From IMG/VR virus record IMGVR_UViG_3300008113_000282, positions 1-28,490 of that record: 28,490 nt of DNA, one strand, 5' to 3'. Source of the stretch: a virus. The notes under the pieces were generated by a model. The model saw only the letters and a program-made list of their open reading frames with translations. It did not search any database and was not told the origin of the DNA. The translations under genes were made by a program, and so were the position numbers. Each line of letters starts with the position of its first letter. The first letter of the stretch is position 1. Below are positions 15,438-22,549 of the stretch, in pieces.

Positions 15438-15732
15438 TTTTTACAAATGTTCCATTTTCCATTTTACCACTTCTCTTTGCAATAACTTCGTATGCGCCAT
15501 TAATACAATGTTCTATTTTAACTCCTCCAAGATGAGCAAGATTTGTTAGAACAACAACGCAATCTCCTATTGCATCATTAAATTCTAAATGATCATTTTT
15601 TAAAATAGCTTTTGCAAGTTCACCTGCTTCTTCTTGTAGTTTTACAAATTGAGTCTTTACATCACCTTTTTCATATAATCCTCTACTTCTTGCCCATTTT
15701 CTTATAGGTTCAAATTCATTAGTTAATTCCAT
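15427..15732 (-). CDS. MazG-like NTP pyrophosphohydrolase
   Basis: A 101-residue all-alpha protein with the MazG-type metal site KLQEEAGELA (31-40: Glu34, Glu35, Glu38) and EFNDAIGD (50-57: Glu50, Asp53, Asp57). Such enzymes hydrolyse (d)NTPs to monophosphates plus pyrophosphate. Next to dCMP deaminase and a dCMP/dUMP-modifying enzyme, the likely substrate is dCTP or dUTP, providing dCMP or dUMP. It overlaps the deaminase gene by 11 bases. Confidence 0.8.
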   Translation of the reverse strand: MELTNEFEPIRKWARSRGLYEKGDVKTQFVKLQEEAGELAKAILKNDHLEFNDAIGDCVVVLTNLAHLGGVKIEHCINGAYEVIAKRSGKMENGTFVKNAE

Positions 15733-15733
15733 A

Positions 15734-16039
15734 TTATTTACGTTTTAATACCCACAATGTATTGCGAGATTGTTCAGGAAAAAATGGTGCAATAATTACG
15801 CTAAGCAAGTTACTATCATAGTATGCTTTTAATTCTTCAAACATTTTAATAAATTTATTTCTATAAAATACTTCAAGCATATTTCCTTTGCCACATCCAA
15901 AGTCTACTACTGTTTCACCAATTTTGGCTTCTTTAACAATATGTGACCATCTTAAATAATGTGCAAATTGATCTCTGTGAAATACATGCCTTTCAAATGT
16001 TGAAACAGGATCTAAATCTGTTGTGTTATACCGCTTCAT
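15734..16039 (-). pseudogene. Methyltransferase with internal deletion, probable remnant
   Basis: The 101-residue product begins like a full-size phage methyltransferase (HVFHRDQFAHYLRW at 17-30, motif I VVDFGCGKGNMLEVFYRNKF at 43-62). It then passes at once into what I recognise as the C-terminal end of the same family (MFEELKAYYDSNLLS, FFPEQSRNTLW). The Rossmann core after motif I, including the acidic strand 2 end and motifs II-IV, is missing: about 150 residues by recollection of full-length relatives. The frame is intact, so an in-frame deletion is inferred. It cannot bind SAM normally; a surviving separate function is possible. Confidence 0.55.
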
Positions 16040-16232
16040 TAGGTGATGTGTATTTGGTTAAAGTTACTTTAGTTAATTGTTTAGAAAATAGTTTGCCATT
16101 AGATTTTACTTGACAATACTCTTTGTTGTCTTTTTTACTTGTGTAGATTTTTACAACTTCTCCTACAATTGTTGTTTTTGGTTTAGAAAATGATTCAAAC
16201 TGAACATTTGCACCGATTGTGATTGTTTCCAT
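16026..16232 (-). CDS. Hypothetical protein, probable small beta-barrel
   Basis: A 68-residue protein in which alternating short strands (TITIGANVQF, TTIVGEVVKIYTS, KEYCQVKSNGKLF, KQLTKVTL) suggest an SH3-like or KOW-like barrel. No catalytic motif. It overlaps the next gene by 14 bases. Function unknown. Confidence 0.6.
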   Translation of the reverse strand: METITIGANVQFESFSKPKTTIVGEVVKIYTSKKDNKEYCQVKSNGKLFSKQLTKVTLTKYTSPNEAV

Positions 16233-16234
16233 TT

Positions 16235-16504
16235 TTATTTAATTTTGTTTAAAAAATCGTTCATTGATGAAAGATATGCAACTGCATCAAGCAAATTGTC
16301 TTCTTTATGATTATAAGATTCTCTGGAAAGTTTTAATGCAATTAATGCCTTGTACATTATTTCGGCATCAACATTTAATCCTGTCATACCATTTAAAATC
16401 TGAGCAGCTCGTTGCATGCCTTCTTCAAATGGTCCATATTGTCTTTGTTTTTCTTCTGTACGCTCATATACTATCTCATGAGCCTTCTTTAGTATATTAT
16501 TCAT
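16235..16504 (-). CDS. DUF6378-like small phage protein
   Basis: An 89-residue helical protein with the pattern RTEEKQRQYGPFEEGMQRAA, a middle helix, and NHKEDNLLDAVAYLS near the end. This is the layout of the DUF6378 family found widely in phages; the helical arrangement with paired acidic residues (Glu, Asp) recalls MazG-type all-alpha NTP pyrophosphatases, though catalysis is unproven. First gene behind the 16522 promoter, followed by other nucleotide-pool genes. Confidence 0.7.
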   Translation of the reverse strand: MNNILKKAHEIVYERTEEKQRQYGPFEEGMQRAAQILNGMTGLNVDAEIMYKALIALKLSRESYNHKEDNLLDAVAYLSSMNDFLNKIK

Positions 16505-16521
16505 GTAATAGGTTTATTACG

Positions 16522-16551
16522 CAAATATACTAATTTCTTGAAAATACACAA
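16522..16551 (-). promoter_or_regulatory. Promoter for the nucleotide-metabolism operon
   Basis: TATATTTG (16522-16529) fits the Bacteroidota -7 consensus and TTG (16549-16551) sits 19 bases upstream, the normal spacing. The site is in the 98-base gap after the terminase and about 17 bases before the ATG at 16504, giving a short leader. This is the best-matching promoter in the window. Confidence 0.7.
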
Positions 16552-16602
16552 GAATTTTATAAAATTAATTTAATACAGTATAATTAATTGATAATCAATA
16601 AC

Positions 16603-17766
16603 TTACATAAAGGAATATCTTCCTCTTGAAACATTATCTAATAGGTTCAAGCATATATAACGTGTAGCATCTATTGCGTGATTCATGAAATCAACAGGAA
16701 CATTTTCAAGTTTTCCATCTTTACTTTGTTTCCATTTATATGCATTTAACTCTTTTTTTAAATTATGACTACTTTGAGTCACATTTATTTTATATCTTTT
16801 TAGAATATTTATTGATTGCCTAATACTATCATTTCCTTTTTTTGCAGGTTCTACAAACCAACCATATGATTGTAATTCAGCAATTGACTTAGGTTCAGCA
16901 GAGTCAGCAACAATAGTTCCTGATATATTTAATTCTCGCATTCTGTTGCTTATATCCACATTTAATAATCTTTTCTCATAAATTAATTCATCTAAAACTA
17001 TTTCTCCATTTTGATTATACATTGCAATCAAAGAAGTAGGATCATTTGTAAATCCAAAGTCTAATCCATAACCTATAAGTTTTGCATCTAAACTAACATT
17101 TGGTATAATATTATAATCTCTAAAAATTACTCCTTCTAATTTACCAGTTAATCCTCTTGCATAAACTTTCCATAATTCTGGATCTTCAATTGATTCAATT
17201 TTGTTATGAATGTTCTGATCTAAAAACGTATTATGACGATGATCTGAAATTATTAATGTAACATTTTCTTTACCTATTAAATCACTATGCACCCAAAACT
17301 CTGTATTTGGGTTATAATCTAAATATGTTCTTCTTTTTGTTCTTAAATATAATTCATCAAATATTGGTTTAGGTATTCCATTAACCTCATTCATAAACAA
17401 ATAATCACGTTTTCCAGATTTAGCATCTTGCCAATCATCATAACTTTTAAACTCTATAATGGAACCATTAAAAAATGTAAATACCCTATCTGACTTATTA
17501 TAATTATTAATGTATGCTTGTAATATTTCACTTGATGAAACAATAGTTTCAGCATCTCTTAATGCACCAACTTTTAAATTTGGAATATCTTGACCAACAA
17601 CAGTAATAACTTGATTTGGTTCTTCAATAGCATGCAAAAATAAATTCTGCATTATTGCATAGGTTTTACCTGAAGAGGTTCCACCTTGATTAATTATTAT
17701 TTCTGTTTTAGCGTCTCTATTTGCCTTAAAAACATCTGTTGTTTGAAAAATATTATTTTGTAACAT
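16603..17766 (-). CDS. Terminase large subunit
   Basis: The 387-residue motor-nuclease of DNA packaging. ATPase: Walker A GGTSSGKT (28-35), Walker B YLFMNE (122-127, catalytic Glu127), and the YNPNTEFWVH coupling segment (151-160). Nuclease (RNase H-like): GLDFGFT (234-240, Asp236), IVADSAEPKS (285-294, Asp288) and NHAIDATRY (362-370, Asp366). Layout and length match the PBSX/SPP1-like Terminase_3 group. A 98-base gap with a promoter separates it from the nucleotide-metabolism genes. Confidence 0.95.
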   Translation of the reverse strand: MLQNNIFQTTDVFKANRDAKTEIIINQGGTSSGKTYAIMQNLFLHAIEEPNQVITVVGQDIPNLKVGALRDAETIVSSSEILQAYINNYNKSDRVFTFFNGSIIEFKSYDDWQDAKSGKRDYLFMNEVNGIPKPIFDELYLRTKRRTYLDYNPNTEFWVHSDLIGKENVTLIISDHRHNTFLDQNIHNKIESIEDPELWKVYARGLTGKLEGVIFRDYNIIPNVSLDAKLIGYGLDFGFTNDPTSLIAMYNQNGEIVLDELIYEKRLLNVDISNRMRELNISGTIVADSAEPKSIAELQSYGWFVEPAKKGNDSIRQSINILKRYKINVTQSSHNLKKELNAYKWKQSKDGKLENVPVDFMNHAIDATRYICLNLLDNVSRGRYSFM

Positions 17767-18166
17767 CTACATCTGTTTCTCTATTTGCTAAAGGAACTTG
17801 ACTTGAATTTATAATAACCTCAATTTTCCCTTGTAATTGACCGTTTACATTTGCATCAATTGTTTCTCTTGGCTTTCCAAAAGTTCTTGTTAATAATGTA
17901 TCTAAAGAATATAAACTACCTTTTTTTAATGATTTTATAATTGAGTTTGCAACAGTAACTTCTAATACAGTTGCTTCAGTATTTTCTGTAACTTCAATCA
18001 ACTCATCGACAGTCATTGAAATTAATACTTGTATTGCATCATTAACTTCAGATAATTTATAACCCTGATCTTTTAAATTTGATACATATTTCCTTGGCCT
18101 GCCGTTCATATTTCTTTTTTCATCATACCCTTTTTTAAAGGGTTTTAAGTTTTGTTCATTTGCCAT
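17753..18166 (-). CDS. Probable terminase small subunit
   Basis: The 137-residue protein directly precedes and overlaps (14 bases) the large terminase. Its basic start contains FKKGYDEKRNMNGRPRKY, as in DUF5681-type DNA-binding proteins, then a helical body with MTVDELIEV, ATVLEVTVANSIIKSLKKG and a TLLTRTFGKPRE segment that recurs in small terminases. It would recognise phage DNA and position the motor. The call rests on position plus these segments; no structure-level check was possible. Confidence 0.65.
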   Translation of the reverse strand: MANEQNLKPFKKGYDEKRNMNGRPRKYVSNLKDQGYKLSEVNDAIQVLISMTVDELIEVTENTEATVLEVTVANSIIKSLKKGSLYSLDTLLTRTFGKPRETIDANVNGQLQGKIEVIINSSQVPLANRETDVDVTK

Positions 18167-18192
18167 ATATTATATTTTGACAAATTATAAAA

Positions 18193-18315
18193 TTATCTAC
18201 CCTGACCACGATAATTTCGTTCTTTTCTGTCATGTTTATTAAATGATTTCTGTGCTTTACCTTTCTTTCGTTTACCAAAGGTAACTTTTATTTTATCCTG
18301 TGATCCCTTTTTCAT
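18193..18315 (-). CDS. Small basic phage protein (40 aa)
   Basis: A 41-codon gene right before the small terminase. The product is extremely basic, with VTFGKRKKGKAQKSFNKHD and an Arg/Gly-rich end (ERNYRGQGR). Similar small basic proteins with a final YRGQGR-like motif occur, as I recall, near terminases of Bacteroidota phages. DNA or RNA binding is likely from charge alone. Confidence 0.6.
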   Translation of the reverse strand: MKKGSQDKIKVTFGKRKKGKAQKSFNKHDRKERNYRGQGR

Positions 18316-18396
18316 TTACCATGCCCTCCCTGCTCTTTCCATTAATTCAAGCCTATAGGATTCCAACCATTTTAAATACATAATTATTTTTTTCAT
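18316..18396 (-). CDS. Putative 26-residue microprotein
   Basis: An ATG-started 27-codon frame begins just after the methyltransferase stop and ends exactly where the next small gene begins (TAA immediately followed by ATG). Product: a short helix with basic and aromatic residues (MKKIIMYLKWLESYRLEL and a basic end). The tight fit between neighbours is the only evidence. Confidence 0.4.
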   Translation of the reverse strand: MKKIIMYLKWLESYRLELMERAGRAW

Positions 18397-18397
18397 A

Positions 18398-18928
18398 TTA
18401 CATTAATTGATAAATCTTTGACCATTCTGTGGGAAGTGTAACCTGTTTGTGTACTCTATACCCTAACTGCAAAAAGAACTCATCCCATTCTTTTTGTTCT
18501 TTTACGTTTATATGCCCCCACATTTCATCATTAGCAGTCTTTTGACTTGTACTGCTAAACAGAATCCATATTGGATTTATATGCTGAAAAATTCCTTTTA
18601 TTTCATCATCAGTCATATGTTCTGCTGTTTCAATAAACATCAGAATATCTGTTTTTGGCAGTTTGGTAACTAATTTTAATTCAGTTAAATTTTTCTTTAA
18701 ATAGTCTTTATGACTTTTAAACTTCTCAAATGCATATACTTTAAACCCATGATCAATTGCTGCTTTGCTATATGCTCCAACTCCGCAACCATAATCCAAA
18801 ATACTCGCACCATATCCATTAAGTTGACCAACTGTATTTCTTGCCAAGTCCATGAATTGCGGATTATCTAAACTGACACCCATTTTGAGTTCAATATCTA
18901 AAAATTCTTTATCAGTATATTTTGCCAT
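18398..18928 (-). CDS. Class I SAM-dependent methyltransferase
   Basis: The 176-residue protein has the Rossmann motif I SILDYGCGVGAYSKA (42-56), an acidic end of strand 2 (VYAFEKFKSH) and a motif IV region ILMFIETAEHM that resembles small-molecule or protein methyltransferases rather than DNA ones; no DPPY or NPPY motif is present. Substrate unknown. Such UbiE/UbiG-like enzymes are frequent in phages near glycosyl or sugar genes. It overlaps the HNH gene by 17 bases and ends three bases from a tiny ORF. Confidence 0.8.
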   Translation of the reverse strand: MAKYTDKEFLDIELKMGVSLDNPQFMDLARNTVGQLNGYGASILDYGCGVGAYSKAAIDHGFKVYAFEKFKSHKDYLKKNLTELKLVTKLPKTDILMFIETAEHMTDDEIKGIFQHINPIWILFSSTSQKTANDEMWGHINVKEQKEWDEFFLQLGYRVHKQVTLPTEWSKIYQLM

Positions 18929-19178
18929 AAATATCTATAAATCTTTCGTGTGTTTGTTTTAATAATTCTGTGTATTCCTTTTTGTCACCATACTTTTCAT
19001 GGCACATTCTACATACTGCCATCAGGTTTTGGATCGTGTCTTTATCTTTGCTGCTACCCATACCCCTGCAATCAATATGGTGAATGTCAACAGCTTTATT
19101 ACCGCATACTTCACAGCCAATGAAATCATCAACTCCATAACCAAAATATTTCATATATATCTGCGTATGCTTTTTCAT
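18912..19178 (-). CDS. HNH endonuclease
   Basis: The 88-residue protein has a compact HNH fold: CEVC (22-25), DIHHID (31-36, with the catalytic His pair), then NLMAVCRMCH (51-60) giving the second zinc pair. Small HNH proteins encoded close to terminase genes, as in HK97, stimulate terminase cleavage during packaging. That is the likely role here, since terminase genes lie about 750 bases further on, but a homing-type nuclease cannot be excluded. The ORF overlaps both neighbours slightly. Confidence 0.85.
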   Translation of the reverse strand: MKKHTQIYMKYFGYGVDDFIGCEVCGNKAVDIHHIDCRGMGSSKDKDTIQNLMAVCRMCHEKYGDKKEYTELLKQTHERFIDIYGKIY

Positions 19179-19447
19179 AATGTACCATCTTGCATTGGAA
19201 TATCTTCTTTGTCTTCTATTCTTCTATATTTTTCATGCCAAATCGTATTTGTTAATAAAATACTTTTTTCTACTATTTGCTCTTCTGTATCTTTAGGATA
19301 AAGTAAATGCAAGCATTCATGTATAAGTATTTCAAGATGTTTTTTCCCTTTAAGTGTTGCATCCAATTCCACAAAACCAGAACTGTCCGAAAAACCCCAG
19401 ACTTTATGTTTGCCAAGTTTTCGATATTTAACTTTAATTCTGTTCAC
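19175..19447 (-). CDS. HExxH metalloprotease-like protein
   Basis: The 90-residue protein has a beta-rich start (RKLGKHKVWGFSD, GFVELDATL) and then a helix with HECLH (residues 43-47), the zincin signature HExxH, followed by LLYP. Such mini-zincins recur beside terminase and HNH genes in Bacteroidota phages. Whether it cleaves protein is unknown; no clear third zinc ligand is identified. The only suitable start is GTG at 19447, which overlaps the preceding gene by 14 bases. It overlaps the HNH gene by four. Confidence 0.6.
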   Translation of the reverse strand: MNRIKVKYRKLGKHKVWGFSDSSGFVELDATLKGKKHLEILIHECLHLLYPKDTEEQIVEKSILLTNTIWHEKYRRIEDKEDIPMQDGTL

Positions 19448-19625
19448 TTTTCATTTCCAATAAATCTGGTCTTTCTAATTCTGACAAATCTATTTTATGA
19501 TTACCTCTAACTCTTGCAAGTGCCCTCCTGTAAATTTCCTCTTTTCTGTACAACTCCTGCACTTTCTTAATCAAATACACTTCCTGTTCTTCGATGCTCA
19601 TTTTATTTATTTTTTTAGGTAACAT
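19434..19625 (-). CDS. Small helical hypothetical protein
   Basis: A 63-residue, highly charged, helical protein (EEQEVYLIKKVQELYRKEEIYRR), probably one coiled coil with a short C-terminal helix. The first ATG (19625) overlaps the exonuclease stop (TAATG), whereas the ATG at 19601 follows a strongly A-rich run and would remove eight residues; either could be used. No family is recognised. It ends inside the next gene's start. Confidence 0.55.
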   Translation of the reverse strand: MLPKKINKMSIEEQEVYLIKKVQELYRKEEIYRRALARVRGNHKIDLSELERPDLLEMKSEQN

Positions 19626-20380
19626 TATCTATCAGTTTTAGAATGATATTTGCCGCAGGTTTTACATTGATATATAATTTTTTTAAGTCCTGATGCTATT
19701 GTTTTTTTCCGTTGAATAATTAGATCATCTGATCCGCATTCAGGGCAACTTCCTCTATCACTACCAAATAAAACACCATAATGACTTTTAGGTTCAATAT
19801 GGTTATTTATATGCTTAAAAACCTTTTCCAAAAGTACAACATCCTGCTTGCAATATTTTAACATTTTTTCCATTGCTGTAGCATTGTTATCTAAAAGTAT
19901 TGCTTTCCACAAATCAAATTCTGTTTTAATCTTTTGACCAATACCTAAATAATTTGCTATATAATTCAATCTATTTGAGTTAAATCTAAATTTTGATCTT
20001 GCTATTTTTAATGTATCAATTGTTGTATATGTAGGAAACATATTGATTCCGTGATATAAACATCTTGTACGAATCCAAGCTAAATCAAATTTATCTCCAT
20101 TATGCCCAACTAATTCTGTTGCTTGATTTGCTACTTCAATGAACTCTTCAAGCATTTTTTTGTCAGACTGTTTTTTATCCCAATGAAGTCCATAAACTTC
20201 TTTTTCTTCTTCCCACTTATAACAAATACAAATGATTGCTCTTTCTTTAATAATATTAGAATAATCAATATTTTGTTTATATCCAGCTGACCAGAACAAT
20301 CCAATATTTGGACTTGTTTCTATATCGAAAAATAATCGCCTACGTTTTGTCGGCATATGGAATGTATTTTGTTTTGCCAT
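19625..20380 (-). CDS. DEDDy 3'-5' exonuclease with C-terminal zinc ribbon
   Basis: The 251-residue protein has an RNase H-like exonuclease domain: Exo I FFDIET (17-22), Exo II HNGDKFDLAWI (93-103), Exo III YCKQD (176-180), the Tyr marking the DEDDy type. The C-terminus carries a four-cysteine ribbon, CPEC (212-215) and CKTC (239-242). Similar YprB-like domains degrade single-stranded DNA or RNA ends. Stand-alone forms in phages may proofread or recycle DNA. A start at the ATG at 20356 is also possible and would reduce the 41-base overlap with the endolysin to 17. Polymerase motifs are absent. Confidence 0.8.
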   Translation of the reverse strand: MAKQNTFHMPTKRRRLFFDIETSPNIGLFWSAGYKQNIDYSNIIKERAIICICYKWEEEKEVYGLHWDKKQSDKKMLEEFIEVANQATELVGHNGDKFDLAWIRTRCLYHGINMFPTYTTIDTLKIARSKFRFNSNRLNYIANYLGIGQKIKTEFDLWKAILLDNNATAMEKMLKYCKQDVVLLEKVFKHINNHIEPKSHYGVLFGSDRGSCPECGSDDLIIQRKKTIASGLKKIIYQCKTCGKYHSKTDR

Positions 20381-20810
20381 TTTCTTTTATGGCTCTTAAT
20401 ACCTGTTTCCTCTGCTGTCCATTTGATTTATAACTAACATGAACCCAATCTGGTTCATTGTTATCACCAAACTCGTAAATAAGCTGATCAAAATTAAGCT
20501 TATTTTTTATAAAATTAAATATTTCTTTATTTTTTAAATTAGTTCCTTCCATATCAATATCTATCGCTTCACCAGTACTATGTTGAGAATTTCTTGCACC
20601 ACCAATAGCGGCATTTAATGATTGACTTCTATAACCTGAACTAATTCTGATAGGTTGTCTAAAATTTGATCTAATGGGTTCAAATATATTTTCTGCTAAT
20701 TTTTTTAAGTTAGCAACATGCTCTTCAGTAGGCATATTTGAAATACCTCTACGCTTGGCTGATTCACTCCTGATGACTTCAGCCAATTCAAGATGCTCAG
20801 ACAGTTTCAT
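20340..20810 (-). CDS. Endolysin, M15 family D-Ala-D-Ala peptidase
   Basis: The 156-residue enzyme has the zinc-peptidase motifs of the M15 family: SGYRS (58-62), SQHSTGEAIDID (75-86, zinc ligands His77 and Asp84) and WVHVSY (122-127, ligand His124). It would cut peptide cross-bridges of peptidoglycan at lysis. There is no signal peptide or wall-binding domain, so export needs the holin. Length matches the single-domain phage form. It follows the two small membrane genes immediately, completing the lysis cassette. Confidence 0.9.
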   Translation of the reverse strand: MKLSEHLELAEVIRSESAKRRGISNMPTEEHVANLKKLAENIFEPIRSNFRQPIRISSGYRSQSLNAAIGGARNSQHSTGEAIDIDMEGTNLKNKEIFNFIKNKLNFDQLIYEFGDNNEPDWVHVSYKSNGQQRKQVLRAIKENGKTKYIPYADKT

Positions 20811-20992
20811 TTTTTAAATATTTTTTCTGCTGTTGTTAATCCTAAAAATCCTGCTCCTATAAATGCCAATGAAGTAACCAATACATCCCCACCTCTGTGA
20901 AATAACTCAGCACAAAGACTGACTGTGCAGAGAAATCCGCACAATCGCTTCATGCTTAATCTGTTATTATCTTCGGTAAAGAATTGCCTCAT
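20807..20992 (-). CDS. Small membrane protein, probable holin partner
   Basis: A 61-residue protein with two hydrophobic segments (about 15-30, LCGFLCTVSLCAELF, and 36-54, DVLVTSLAFIGAGFLGLTT) joined by HRGG, with a charged start (MRQFFTEDNNR) and a basic end (EKIFKK). This helical-hairpin layout is typical of class II holins. It overlaps the previous gene and the endolysin by four bases each. Which of the two small membrane proteins is the holin cannot be told by sequence. Confidence 0.7.
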   Translation of the reverse strand: MRQFFTEDNNRLSMKRLCGFLCTVSLCAELFHRGGDVLVTSLAFIGAGFLGLTTAEKIFKK

Positions 20993-21147
20993 TTCTTTTT
21001 TTCGTGTTTGATCTTATAAAGATTGTAAACTATTGTGGTTAAACCTACTCCAATTGTCACTATATTACCCATTTCAGATAAAGTAACGTTTGCAAATATA
21101 TTTGTTAGGATTGTGGCAAAGCACATTCCAATACTATTTTTGTCCAT
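20989..21147 (-). CDS. Holin-like small membrane protein (52 aa)
   Basis: This ATG-initiated 52-codon gene fills the gap before the next small membrane gene and overlaps the preceding gene by 14 bases and the next start by four. The product has a polar start (MDKNSIG), a moderately hydrophobic stretch, a second hydrophobic segment (about 28-43, GNIVTIGVGLTTIVYN) and a strongly basic tail (KIKHEKKK). Size, segment placement and position directly before the endolysin fit a holin. The alternative is an anti-holin paired with the next gene. Confidence 0.65.
   Translation of the reverse strand: MDKNSIGMCFATILTNIFANVTLSEMGNIVTIGVGLTTIVYNLYKIKHEKKK
21092..21120 (-). promoter_or_regulatory. Possible internal promoter before the endolysin
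   Basis: TATATTTG (21092-21099) with TTTG (21117-21120) 17 bases upstream matches the Bacteroidota promoter pattern. It lies inside the 52-codon holin-like gene and would transcribe the second membrane gene and the endolysin. The box is part of a palindrome (CAAATATATTTG) and AT-rich DNA yields such matches by chance. Confidence 0.25.
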
Positions 21148-21556
21148 CTTTTATTTCTTGTAATTTACGTTGAGCCCATTCAATACCTGCTTGCCCACCC
21201 CATGCATCTACAGCTAAACCTCCACAACCTTTTGAATATGGGACATCTTTATATTGCAAATGTCTTGCAAATGCCGCCATTCTTGCAATTGTATCTCTTG
21301 TAATATTTTCTTTTCTTGCTAATTGATATGCTCTGGCTTTACCTACAGGAGTTAAGCATGATCCCCATCCATTTTTTTCTGCCCAATCTATTGCTCTTTT
21401 TGCTGCATTAACTGCTGATTGTGGATAGTCATTGTAACTGTCTGCCATTGCAACCCTGATGGCTGCCCATGCTCTGTGTGCTTTTTCCTCTGAATCGTAA
21501 ATACATGATCCGTTACCAATTCTGTATTTTCCGTTTGAGCATTTTATAACAGGCAT
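21134..21556 (-). CDS. XkdF-associated domain protein
   Basis: The 140-residue protein starts MPVIKCSNGKYRIGNGSC, a short beta-hairpin motif common at the start of phage head-region proteins. It continues with a helical domain: SAVNAAKRAIDW, TPVGKARAYQLARKENIT, TIARMAAFARHLQY, then GGLAVDAWGGQAGIEWAQ. That order is the domain usually found attached to, or beside, phage prohead proteases and portals. Here it stands alone upstream of the lysis genes, more than 15 kb from the capsid protease. It probably plays a structural or assembly role; direct evidence is lacking. Confidence 0.65.
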   Translation of the reverse strand: MPVIKCSNGKYRIGNGSCIYDSEEKAHRAWAAIRVAMADSYNDYPQSAVNAAKRAIDWAEKNGWGSCLTPVGKARAYQLARKENITRDTIARMAAFARHLQYKDVPYSKGCGGLAVDAWGGQAGIEWAQRKLQEIKDGQK

Positions 21557-22549
21557 TTAGATCAGTTTATTATAAATGCTGTTTCTTTTAATATTTATCT
21601 GTTTAAAATTAAAATTGCTTTGGCAATATTCAAAAAGCTGATGTCCTAACTCCACTCGCATCTGTGGATCGTTTAACAAATTCTTTATATGCTTATACCA
21701 ATCAGATTGTTTTTTAACGTACAAAACAGGAAGGTTTTTATATGGGTGGACATCGGAAACTATAGCAGGGTTTTTCTTTGCTGCAGTTTCTAAAACCTTT
21801 AGATTGCTTTTCATTCCGTTAAACTTTGACTCAACCAAAGGAATCAAACTAACATCAGAATCTGCATAAGCAGCCATATATCTCTCAATTGGTGCATATC
21901 TGTAAATGTGAGTGTCAAGTTTCCTACCTGCTGAGAAATAATAGCACATATTATTCCAGACTTCGCCTTCACTTTCATTATAACCTGCAATGACCATTTT
22001 TACATTATCAGCAATTAATCTCTTTACAGGTTCTTTAATAATCTTTAAATCCTTTTCATGTGTTCCTGATCCTGACCAGAATAACCTGAATTTGTCAGAT
22101 TCTATTTTATTGTCAAGAAACTGCTCCTCTCCATATGGTAAAGCATTAGGCAAAATCTCTACATTCTGATTGTATTGATAAATACCATCTGCAAGTCTTT
22201 CATGAGTGCAGGTACATAAATCTGCAATCTTTATATATTGAATTATTTTATCAGTTATATTATTTGCCTTGTATCTATTGTAAAGTATATGAGTTGGATC
22301 AAGTTGCCAATAATCATCATTGTCAACTACTAATTTAAATCCATATTTATTTCGCCAATCAATTATTTGCTCAATACTTATATCAGCCAAGAACCTGTTC
22401 ATAACAAATATATCAAATCCTTGACTAACTATTTCCTCACTTAGTGTATCAGTTACCAAACAATAATCTTTCTGCATATGCACTAAAGGCAGCATTATTC
22501 TATGATAGCCTACACCTGAAAACTTTGATGTTATTGCAAGTATTCTCAT
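21557..22549 (-). CDS. GT-B glycosyltransferase (family 4-like)
   Basis: The 330-residue protein has the two-lobed pattern of a GT-B enzyme. The N-terminal lobe begins MRILAITSKFSGVGYHRI with a short glycine loop and contains a nucleotide-fold pattern to about residue 120. The linker has NALPYG (135-140). The donor-binding C-terminal lobe has FWSGSGTHEKDL (157-168) and NGMKSNLKVLETAAKKNPAIVS (245-265), the acidic Glu254 corresponding to the EX7E-type donor site. It probably moves a sugar from a nucleotide-sugar. Acceptors could be virion protein, host surface polysaccharide or hydroxymethylated DNA. No signal peptide is present. It lies in the late operon, which favours virion or surface targets. 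Confidence 0.8.
   Translation of the reverse strand: MRILAITSKFSGVGYHRIMLPLVHMQKDYCLVTDTLSEEIVSQGFDIFVMNRFLADISIEQIIDWRNKYGFKLVVDNDDYWQLDPTHILYNRYKANNITDKIIQYIKIADLCTCTHERLADGIYQYNQNVEILPNALPYGEEQFLDNKIESDKFRLFWSGSGTHEKDLKIIKEPVKRLIADNVKMVIAGYNESEGEVWNNMCYYFSAGRKLDTHIYRYAPIERYMAAYADSDVSLIPLVESKFNGMKSNLKVLETAAKKNPAIVSDVHPYKNLPVLYVKKQSDWYKHIKNLLNDPQMRVELGHQLFEYCQSNFNFKQINIKRNSIYNKLI

Noticed and set aside
18999-19301. 100-residue plus-strand frame
   Set aside because: Covers HNH and HExxH genes in antisense; no independent motif.
22405-22412. TATATTTG box as a promoter inside the glycosyltransferase gene
   Set aside because: No -33 partner and internal to a gene; similar boxes at 20675 and 27750 were rejected for the same reason in AT-rich coding DNA.
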